Origin: Dysidea avara
Lineage: Eukaryota; Porifera; Demospongiae; Dictyoceratida; Dysideidae
Assembly (NCBI RefSeq): GCF_963678975.1
Contig: NC_089284.1
Coordinates: forward strand, 2,694,001 to 2,758,000
Length of the DNA stretch: 64,000 nucleotides
Reading direction: 5' to 3'
Notes under the pieces: model-generated
Databases searched by the model: none
Seen by the model: only the letters and a program-made list of their open reading frames with translations
Told to the model about the DNA's origin: nothing
Shown: positions 51,274-60,800 of the stretch, one piece after another
Numbering within the stretch: the first letter of the stretch is position 1
Layout of the letters: each line of letters begins with the position of its first letter
Position numbers and translations under genes: made by a program

Positions 51274-51864
51274 CTTGCAATGGCAGGACGACAGACTTCC
51301 TGTAGGACATTGATCTGCTCCAGATTAGCGCCCTTCACTGCTGCAACTAAGCCAACCAGAGTGATAGCTCCTTGTGTACGAGAACATGATGGTCCAATAC
51401 GTTCACTAGCATGAGGATCACCTGCAGACACAACAGTATGAAAACAACTCACCACACAACTCTTAACAAGCCCTACCAGTTAAGCCAGCTGGATCATAGG
51501 TCCTTGTTCCTGGCAAGAATATTGTGTACTCTTTTCCTGTGGAGTGGGTGATTTTCACTATCCCTGCAAAATTGATTCCCCACTTATCCACTGTCTTTTC
51601 TTCTAGCTCCAATCTCACAGAGGGGCCACCTGGCATAGACAGGTTAAGCGATGCTTCTGATACCAATGAACTATTTTCCTTTTCGTTGTAAGCCACTCCA
51701 GTCTCGGTAAAGGAAAACAACAGTTTTCCGGATACATCGTCAAGTTTATACAAGTTTCTAACTGCGTCACTTTGAAATTTGAACGTTTCCCTAAGGTCAT
51801 CACCAGGTTGACCGTCTTCCAGAGCGAAGTTATTCTCGAAGCATGCCGGTATAAGAACCGCCAT
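51274..51864 (-). CDS. Unrecognised gene, first two coding exons
   Basis: Exon 1 (51864-51477) opens with ATG in a GCTATGGCGG context and encodes 129 codons plus one base, ending at a GTAGGG donor. Exon 2 (51421-51274) begins after CTGCAG, restores the frame as Gly and ends at a GTTTGT donor with two bases left over. The protein begins MAVLIPACFENNFALEDGQP and contains alternating hydrophobic strands (VSGKLLFSFTETGVAY, VRLELEEKTVDKWG, KEYTIFLPGT) that suggest a beta-rich N-terminal domain, then GAITLVGLVAAVKGANLEQI, which looks helical. No family is recognised. Composition and splice sites support a real gene. The 3' part may include the exon at 36730-37030, whose phase fits. Confidence 0.65.
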
Positions 51865-52088
51865 AGTTTCGTATCCGGCCGAGAATTCTAATTAATACGC
51901 ATCACAACATGAAACGCGGGGTCTATAGTTAGCTCAGTAGAGTTTTCGTCTTCTGTGATTTCAGCCAAATCACAAAAATGCAGAGACTATCTCGAACGCG
52001 GTGCGCAAAACCAGATAACAGGCCCGAAAACACATGATTTTGTTACTGTGTGAGTATAGATTATATATTCCCTATAATCTATGTGAAG

Positions 52089-53472
52089 TGTCAACGCACA
52101 AATGGTCCGGGCATATAAGGTCCGGGCGGACCATTTATGCTGTCACAAATGGTCCAGCCGGACCACTTGTGCTTACATAACTGGTCCCCCCGGACCACCC
52201 ATGCCAGTGCATGAATGGTCCGGGCTGAACATAAACGGTCCGCCTCCAGTTTGCCATGCATGCAATCGCTAATTGCTGGCGCGAATTTAGCAGTGTAAAT
52301 TATAGCTATCTGAAGCATCATGGTTGTTGCTACAGATAGCCAATTAAAACAAAGGTAGCTATTAAAATAAAGTTGACTCAAAAATACTCTGACATGCGTA
52401 ATTATATAAAATATTAGGTGTAGCTATGGCCTCAGCCCACTTGGTGAAGTAGTCAATAACTGTCAATATGTAGTGATTTCCTGTTGGAGATTTGTATGCT
52501 ATTGGGCCAACAAAATCTACTCCCAGATGATACCAGGGAGACTTGACTGGAACAGGATTCAATGCAGGAGCAATAGTTTCCAATTTTCTATTCACATGCT
52601 GACAGATATCACATCATTGTACAATTTCTTTGGCATCTTTGGATACTCCTTTCCACAAAAATCTCTCAGTGATTCTTGTCAGTGTCTTTCGATATCCAAG
52701 ATGGCCAGAAGTCTTATCTTCATGACAAGCACGTACAATTCTCAGCTGTTCCTTTCTGTCTCTGATGTATCTGAGTTCATGCACCTCATTTTTGCCCTTT
52801 TTCTTTTTGCTAAACATTATTTTCTCCATCAGCTGTGTGAAAGTTTGTTGCTTTCCTTCTTATAACGCGCTTCTGGTTTTGAGTAATACCTTCATGATAC
52901 TGCTTCTTTGTAAGGTAGAGATATACATCTTCTAACTGACAAGTCAGTCTCACTTTCATCTGTGACATCTCCGCAGTGGTTATCCTCTTCATCCGCAGAA
53001 GCCATGATCACTTTAAGCACTAGCTATAAGTTCTGAAACAGGATCACAAACTCAGTAGCTGTATTGCCAGCTGGCTACGTAATTCACACACGCCAATTTC
53101 AATAACTAAGCGAGCGAGTCTTGCAAAATATACTAATCAACTAGCCAGCTGCACATACGTAGTTAACTGAGCACTGGCGCCGGTTTAAAGACTTTATAGC
53201 GGCATACTGAGAGATTTTTGAGAGATTTTTGTGAAGACATCACTTCAAAGAGATGCGGCTAAAACCAACATTTATAGCTAGCTAACATAATTAGCTATTA
53301 TATACGGTATATGACTAGCTATTCACGAGGAGGGATCACTCTGGCTTAGCTATTTTGAAATTTGTAAACCGGACCATTTTTGTCGTCATAGTTGGTCCGG
53401 CCGGACCGTTTATGTCGAACATATTTGGTCCGGCCGGACCGTTTATGCACCCGGACCAAATATTTTGTTACA
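52089..53472. mobile_element. GINGER-like DNA transposon with palindrome arrays at both ends
   Basis: The left end is TGTCAACGCAC and the right end, reverse-complemented, is TGTAACAAAAT. Both begin TGTNR, as described for GINGER elements. Flanking tetramers GAAG (52085-52088) and GGAG (53473-53476) could be a 4-bp target duplication with one change. Exactly 15 bp inside each end lies a GGTCCGG half-site (52104-52110; 53451-53457), followed inward by full palindromes of the GGTCCGGCCGGACC type every 32-34 bp: left at 52119, 52151, 52183 and 52217 (degenerate), right at 53427 and 53394 (perfect) plus a half-site at 53369-53375. The mirror symmetry supports these ends. The interior carries a broken integrase. 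At 1.38 kb it is an internally deleted, probably non-mobile copy. Confidence 0.75.
52362..53005 (-). pseudogene. Broken gypsy-type integrase of the GINGER-like element
   Basis: Minus-strand pieces in order: an ATG at 53005 beginning MASADEEDN; a frame-shifted QLEDVYLYLTKKQYHEGI segment (about 52940-52880); the HHCC zinc finger (RACHEDKTSGHLGYRKTL to CDICQ, about 52740-52600); and the catalytic core start with PWYHLGVDFVGPI and YILTVIDYFTKWAEAI (about 52540-52425). The order matches integrases of the GIN1/GINGER group and of Ty3/gypsy elements. A stop codon replaces a residue just before CDICQ, there is at least one frameshift in the N-terminal part, and the sequence stops after the second beta-strand region, so the rest of the DDE core is missing. 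It cannot encode an active enzyme. Confidence 0.8.
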
Positions 53473-53476
53473 GGAG

Positions 53477-54068
53477 ACATCCCATCGCTGGCCATACTGA
53501 TCAGGTCTTTTGGCTTAGGGTGTACACATTCTTTTTAGGTAGACTAGTGCTTTAGACCCTATTTCCTCGCGGGTGCATGGCGCTTATCATTTAGATTTCA
53601 GTCTGATTATAGAACTGATGATAACTATCAGTCACGGCTCTCAGCCGGTGAACTAGCTACTGAGCCGGTGTCTGGCACAGGGCAGTACTAAGCTATAGGC
53701 CTAGGGGCTTATGGCTCACGGTAATCAGCACAGCCGTTCTTTCTTAGAGCATACACACTGAGTTATAAGTATATGTACAAATCAGCAAGACAAACACATC
53801 ATGTGGCCGTGCCGGAGTCAGTCAGTACGTGTCACGCCAGTACCGCACTGGCTGACTAGCCACACGAAAGCAACCTACGTAGCTATAGCTCCAAAGGGTG
53901 CAGCACATGTTGCTGTCAGACCTTCAGTGCTGGCTACTGTAAAGCTTTAATAATATAATCTGCCCGGACCAGACAAACAAAACTGATCAGTATATCGTAC
54001 AGCTACATGCACAGCAAAAAGTCAAAAACAGTGGTCTGCATGGAGATGAATGTCATCGGGCAATTCAT
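53477..54068. other. Intron or intergenic, no gene seen
   Basis: Somewhat less AT-rich sequence between two transposons. A GCCGGTG-containing patch lies near 53640-53680. No coding evidence. Confidence 0.35.
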
Positions 54069-54077
54069 TCCACCATC

Positions 54078-54361
54078 TAGTCTGGCGTCGCCCGCCCCTT
54101 CGCAAAAAGTAAGGGTCTGGAGAAATACAAATACCTAATCATTTCAAAAGGAATTCAATTAGACAGCGCACGTAATGCTTGTTACGTCAGATAATTGCAC
54201 TTCAATTCGAACAAAAGCATTGTGTTGCCAAGGCGATTTCTGTATGAACGTCATTGGCATGCACTAATTGGCTAGCGCCGAATCTGGGCGCTAGAAATGA
54301 TTTAGTATCTGTATTTCACCAGACCCTTACTTTATGCGAAGGGGCGGGCGGCGCCAGACTA
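54078..54361. mobile_element. Non-autonomous element with 9-bp target duplication (Mutator-like size)
   Basis: Inverted ends of about 68 bp: both start TAGTCTGGCG and continue through CGCCCGCCCCTTCGCA, AAGTAAGGGTCTGG and ATACA-ATAC, with about six differences. The 9-bp direct repeats TCCACCATC at 54069-54077 and 54362-54370 are exact target duplications. A 9-bp duplication with long inverted repeats fits Mutator-like elements. The interior (about 150 bp) has no coding content. Confidence 0.88.
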
Positions 54362-54370
54362 TCCACCATC

Positions 54371-55849
54371 GTGAAATAGCATACATTCAGTTGCACAAGT
54401 AACTTACCATATAGCTAGCTATGTGCTTATGCCTGCTGAGTGTGAGGCTCATGGGATGGACAGACCTCCTGTGTCCCTTAATTGGGTGTACAAGATACAT
54501 CCCAAGGGTGGCTCCAGGAATTTTGGTGAGAGGTTTCCAAAATTTTATTGTATGCACACTTAAATCTAGGAGAGTCTGGGAGCATGCTCCAAGAAGAATT
54601 TTTTGAAAATTATGTTCTGAGTCTGTAGCTAACAATTTTCTGTGGCCAAACAATCTTTAAAGCTGACATGTAGTTAATCATATCATATGTTATAGGAATT
54701 GATTGACTCATATGTCTGTTGTCAACAGACACTTGTATGCTTCAAACTTCACATTGCTCCACCTCTTAAATCTTTAGCCCGCTCCTGATTCAGTGCCAGC
54801 AGAAACAAGCAAGCCTATGATGCCAATCATGCCCCCAGAAAAAAATTAAGATCTTAAACATGTAGCTACTCTGAGATACAATTTTAGACTATATTTTATA
54901 CTGCATGTGTTTGTATATATACGTATACGTAAACTAAAAAAATACAAATAGGACTGTTCTATTAGGGTAGTTGACTGCTCTATTAGAGTATTTCTATCTG
55001 AAACTTTGATATCAGTTCACAATCAATTTTAACTGTCTAATTATATACTTGACCAGTTTCTGGAAACCTCAGAAAACCCTTAGATCCGCCCCTGCATTCT
55101 CAATATTCAATATACAAATTTAAGTTATTTTGTTTTTGTCAGTGACATGTTGCATGTGTATAGTATATATGCATGCAGAGGTATAAATTATAGCGATCTA
55201 TTAATTGAGCTTTGTGAGATGAACCAGTAGAATATTGACTCGATCTCTCAGCAGCTGGGGGCTGCACCCCCATGCAGACCTTTGAATCTGTAACTTGATA
55301 TATTGCTGCTGCTGGAACACCTCTTTGCAAATATCCTGCATGCATGGTTTGTTATTGTTATTAGAGCTTTACAGTGACCAGCACTGAAGGTTTGACAGCA
55401 ACATGTGCTGCAGCCGTTGACAGTATAGAAAGCTCACACATTGTTTGTTCCATGCAGCTTGATAGGCCGTGACAATGCACTGTATATATGATCATAACAA
55501 TTAGTGTATATATATATACGCAAGTGAAAAATTATACATTTAATAATATATAATTTATATAGTGCATGGTAGAAATTACAATTTTCGAGTAAAAATGGGT
55601 TACCAAAAGGGTCCGACTTTCCACACTTTTTGATACTATACATGTGCTTTTGCGCAGTTAAGTTTACATGCACAGTAGCACCTTCCCTACTATTGGGCGA
55701 AGTAGTATGTGGGCAGGTGATGGGAAACAATTAAGTAATGCATGCATGATCGCATGAGTAATGCTGCATGGCTTTTTTTCTCCTAAGTAAAAAACCCTGC
55801 AAGAAGGTAAAACAACAAATCAATCAGTAAGCATGCAGTAACAGTTAAG
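54371..55849. other. Repeat-rich intergenic, no gene seen
   Basis: It contains two tandem GACTGYTCTATTAGRGTA motifs (54952-54970 and 54973-54991) and GGGTGGCTCCAGGAATTTT (about 54506) and AACCCTTAGATCCGCCCCTG (about 55076-55095), which look like opposite ends of a decayed hAT-like element. No exon was recognised. Confidence 0.4.
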
Positions 55850-56455
55850 TTAGCAACAGCAACATGTTGTTTGCAGGCTTATACATGCTGCAGCTGTTAT
55901 TGCTACTTGTTAGCCTTCCTTATATACTGCTGGTGGCCGCATGCTGCATGCATGCTTGCTATACTTTTGATAGTAACATGCAGCAGCAGCAAACAGCAAC
56001 AATTAAGCATCAGTAAGCAGCAAGCAGCAGTAGCAACAAGCAAGCAATTAACAGCAGTAACAGCAAGTATATAAGAAGTAGCAGCAAGCAAACAAGCAAG
56101 CAATCAACAACAGTAACGATAAGTAAGCATGCAGCAACAAGCAAGCAGCAGCAACAAGCAAGCAGCAAGCAACAGCAGCAAGAAGTATAAGCAGCAACTA
56201 GCAGCAGCAAACAGCATGTTTGAACATGCAGCAGTAGCAAGAATTTAATCAAGCAAGCAGCAAACAACAACAGCAGCAAACAGCAGCAGCAGCAAGCAAC
56301 ATGCAGCAGTAAGCAGCATGCAACTTGCAGCAAGAAGCAAGCAAGCATGCAGCAGCGAGCATCCAGCAAGCAAGCAAGCTGCAGCAGCAACAGCAAGCAA
56401 GCAGAAGCAGCAACAGCAAGCAAGCAGAAGCAGCTTGCAGCAGCATGCATGCAAG
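55850..56455. repeat. 600-bp AGC/AGCAA-rich minisatellite
   Basis: An irregular array of CAG, CAGCAA and AGCAAGCAAGCAG units with repeated GCATGCAGCAGC blocks. Reading frames across it on the minus strand give Leu/Cys/Ala-rich repeats, and on the plus strand Gln/Ser repeats. These are repeat artefacts. Confidence 0.9.
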
Positions 56456-56761
56456 AGCGTTTATTGCCACTTCCGTTCCTTTCCGTGAAGTATACCGGCA
56501 CTCAGCCTTTCCGTCTGGCCTGGAGGCTGTTGGCGTCGTTTCGTTTTTGAATCAGTATCTAGTGTAACACCACAAGTGGTATAATAAACAAATGATGCTG
56601 CATTCTCAGTTTCTTCAGGAAATATGCTAGGTCACTTCAGAAATAATTTCCGCATAGCTAAGTGATCTACGAAATTTCCTACGGTATTTTCGATTCTATA
56701 TTATCATTATATAGCTACCTTAAACCTTCACGTTATTAATAGAGTATAACCAAACTATGAC

Positions 56762-57591
56762 CATAGATAATAGAGTAATAGGGATAGGAAACGCAAGCGA
56801 TTTCCGGTTTGATTTCCGTTACGCGTGACTTGAAAGGACAAGACAGTTTTGTGAGAATTAGTGTTCTAAGCAGCGTAAATAGTAATCCAACAGACTACAG
56901 TAAGTATTTAGGCCTATGTGAGAGATTTTGGGGAGAGAATTCAGACCGTAGATTTTGTAACAAAGCGTATCGCATTAACCGTGATTCTTACACGCTGTCA
57001 CACTTTCGCTCATCGTAACTTCATGCCTCGTCCATACCGCTTCTTTTATAGCCGGTTCCACTTTCGAATCTTGTGGTAAGCTAGGCGTGTCACCAACACA
57101 GTCTTTTACCGTTGCGTTGTACTGCAAGGTGGTTTAAGCTTTTAGTTAAAAATGGAAGATACTTAGTCGTTTCTTCAACCAACAGTTCCTGTTTTGCTCC
57201 GATATTTCCTCTGGTTCCCTCTGTTAAATGGTAAGGAATAGGTTTATCACAGTTAAAAGGATAGAATATATTTACGAAGAAAGTAAAGTGGTTTAAAGTA
57301 ATTTTTGGGCCGTTTTTTTCACTTTCAATCTCCTTTAATTTTGCGTATAACTTCCTTGAGGGTTGGTACCATCCTATTTCCCTCGATTACTTACTTGAGT
57401 TCACTGTAGCGAAGTTTCACAGTCGTTGGTTACAAAATTCTGTCGTTACAACAATTTGTTTCTCTTTGATACAAGCGCAGCAAGCGTAACGAGTATGTTC
57501 GTGACGTACTACACGGAATTCCAATAGAAATGTACGTATTTTGTGACGTCACGTTATTGCGTTTCCTATCCCTATTACTCTATTATCTATG
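56762..57591. mobile_element. 830-bp non-autonomous DNA transposon with 35-bp perfect ends
   Basis: Both ends begin CATAGATAATAGAGTAATAG and continue GGATAGGAAACGCAA, giving 35 perfectly inverted bases. Direct repeats CTATGAC at 56755-56761 and 57592-57598 form a 7-bp target duplication. The perfect ends imply recent movement. The interior holds no recognisable transposase, so it must rely on an enzyme supplied elsewhere. Superfamily unknown. It inserted about 300 bp upstream of the KDZ-type gene. Confidence 0.88.
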
Positions 57592-57891
57592 CTATGACCA
57601 ACATACGCCAGAAATGCCTCGAATGTAACGAGCGCGCCGGCAATGGATTTTATATTTTATTAGCTATTTATTTATTACTTTTTTCCCGGGCTAGATGGAC
57701 AATGGTGTTGCAACCTATTATCTTAAGTATATGGACAAATAGTCCAAACGTACATGGTGTCTTAGTAAGGATCATATGTCCATATGAGCGGCGTGTTAGT
57801 GTACGGTATTAGAATACGACACATTAGTTGTCAGTAAATTGAGTAGCGGTATAGCGCTGCTGAGGAGGCTCTATCCCACAATCGAGTCCAC

Positions 57892-60800
57892 ATGGCTGGT
57901 TGTGATGATTTAGTCGAGGTGGAATCGCAACTAAAAAAAGAACTGAAGCTTTTAACATCCAAGAACAGACGAAGAGCCAGACATAGGAGAGCTCTAAGGC
58001 CTTCCAGCAGCAATCAATTTATACATCATCACTACGATGGAAGTGGGCAACAAATTACGAAGTCTATTCCACGCAAAAGAGTTAGAACTAGTGGACAAGC
58101 CAGTCAGGGTGAGTCCGTGATACTGCATAACTAATCAGGCCACTTGTTCACATCATTGTTATACATTAAATTTGCCAGGTGTTACAGCTCAACCAGCAAA
58201 TAAAAAGGGAGCCCTTTGATTCACCCCTAAATCCGTAAATTGAAAGTTGCTTAGGAGATTAAAGTTAGTTGGGATAGCCTTTGCATTACATCAGTAACAT
58301 GGGCACAGGATGTGGAAGGTGAATTTGGGCATTTGATTCTCCAGTAGTCACCAAGTAGCCACCCGTCAATTTTACAGCTGGGCCTAGGCTATCAGGTTCC
58401 CAATGCACACATGAACACACGAACACACACACACACACCTTTCACTATAGTATGTCCATGTTGAGCTGATTCCTTTAATAACTCAAAATGGAATTGAAAC
58501 TTGGCACATTTGTAGTCTTCCTCGACCAGCTAAAAATGTTTCAGAATGTTTCAGAATTTTGTCATCCAAATTTTCAACAGACTTTATGGCCAATCGAAGT
58601 TTTCACCACACACTTCCTATGTGGAAGCCATAAAAGTATGCAGTCCGATAGAGGATATGTGGCGGAACCTAACTGTACGTGTGTACTCTTGATATCTTAA
58701 CTGATCACTAACAATTTGGTTGGGTGAAATGTTCTCTTTGAAAAAATTCCACTTTTTATTATTTTAGCTGATTTTTTCAGGAACAATGCTGTATTCATTA
58801 CTGCTTCAAAGTCAAAAGCAAAAGTCTCTACCTGCCATAAAGAACGGTCACGCCGGCCCAGCTAAACTGGGCTGCCTGTGCACTAGGCAGGCACTAAGAG
58901 CTGCGCTAGAAGATCCTCCTGGGGGAGGACTAGTGCCGGCATGCTCATGGATGATGGTGTATGCCCCAAAGTCCCACATGAACCCTGTCCATTAGTAAGA
59001 CTTTGATAGTAATAGGCACTTGCTTTGACAGTTACGTAAAACCAGTTCACCAGATTCCTATTATACAACTGGACAGTCTGGAGCATTATGAGTTTAAGTT
59101 TCTTATTAAATCATCCCCCAAACTGCCCTGACTGGGCATTGATCCTGGAACCTTAGTGGTTCAATGTCAACATGGTTATTAAATTGTTGCAAAACTTTTG
59201 ACTCCAGCAATGTTGGGACCTCAGCTATTCCACTGTTTGATTGTACACTTTGTTATTTCTATGTAGATGTTTGTTATGATGCACAAGAAAGTGATTATGG
59301 AGTTGAAGGTATTTGCGATAACAATAGAGACCACTGTCAAGGTTGGTGCTGCCAAATAATGCATTTTTGTAGACCATAGTTTGCTTACTTTATAAGAAGA
59401 TGTACTGTATGTCTACGTAGGTGCAAGGTAAGTCACAGACTACTAAGTCCACTAGCTTTTAAAATAATATGCATTATGTACAGTGTATTGTGGTATACAG
59501 ATGTGTATCTGATACCCCTATTGTCATAAAGCCACACAGCCCTTGTAATAACAAAGATGTTTGAATTCCACTGTATGTGATTGTCAGAATTGCACCACCT
59601 TGGTCTGATGCTATATCCCGCTGTAATTCTGTAGCTACTGTGCATGGTCAAACATATGCATACCTGTACTTTACCCTTGCTTTATATAATTGCAGACAAT
59701 GAACTTCAAGCAATGGTAGATGAGTTAAGGGAAAGCCTCAATGCTATTCCATGCACTGCTGAGCCTGCCAGTGTAATGAAGAGTTGGGCTGAAAGGAGGG
59801 AACAACTAGAACAAAGCTGGGAGAGCCATAGAGCCAAACTCTTTGAAGAAGTGGTGACATCAATGGCATTACCACCTGAAGCAGTATGTGCATTCTGTAT
59901 TTTGTGCTAAATTAGAATATGATAGTTCTAATATAGCATAAACCTAATTGATTTTGTTGATTTAATTGCAGAAATGTTCAATGTGCGGTGATACTGATAC
60001 AGCAATAGTGCGGTGCCATCAGTGTGGCTACTCAAATATGACATACCTGTGTCCACTTTGTGATTGTCATGTTCATAATGATCACCCCCTCCATGACAGA
60101 GAATATTGGAATGGACACTACTTTACATTTATTCCACCAACACAGTATCCTTGCCCAGATACAGGAAACTTGATCGATATCGGTAGGTGAAATTTATCTC
60201 ATAATGATAACAATGTTTACCTGTACAATGAAACTGAAAGCTGGGATACCAAGAGAGTAAATAGTAATACACCATGACACAGTATTTTTAGTATACAGCC
60301 TCCACAGTATACTGTATGATCTACAGTAGACATCTACGTACATCATCTTTGTGTGTGTGTATAGTGTGTAGGTGTGTGTGTAGTGTGAGGCAGCACAGCT
60401 AAGTGGTCAGAGCTCCGGCCTGTTATTTGAAAGGTTGCAGGTTCAATACCTGGTTAGGCCCAATTTGCTGTTGTTGTTTCCCTGAGCATGAAACTTTATT
60501 CACATTGCTCCAGTCTACCCAGCTGATAAATGGGGACCTGGTGAACTGGTGTCAACTGGTGAAGCAGCCCACCCAGCTGTAACATCAATGGGTACCTGGT
60601 ATGAACTGAGGAAGCAAGAGTCTACCACTGTCCACATCTCACTAATGGATGGGGTTCAGGTGAGACCTTGGGTGCCCACACCATTAGTCTCGCATGGCCA
60701 GACCGCTTTTTTTCTTTTGTGTGTGGGTGGGGAAAGAATAAAATGCAGTCTAGCCACGTGAGACTGCCACACCATACGTAATCCATGAGCTTGGTACAGC

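Noticed and set aside
52089-53472. CRISPR-like regularly spaced palindromes
   Set aside because: The window is eukaryotic, the repeats are 14 bp, lie at both ends of a transposon in mirror order, and no cas genes exist.
54506-55095. Second hAT-like element with GGGTGGCTCCAGG and CCGCCCCTG ends
   Set aside because: The ends are only loosely alike and no target duplication is visible, so I note it without calling an element.
55903-56567. Leu/Cys-rich and Gln/Ser-rich open frames
   Set aside because: They come from the AGC-rich minisatellite. Leucine runs mimic membrane segments but there is no gene context.
60396-60460. A tRNA gene
   Set aside because: A and B box motifs are present but the sequence does not close an acceptor stem. 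It continues into SINE body sequence.
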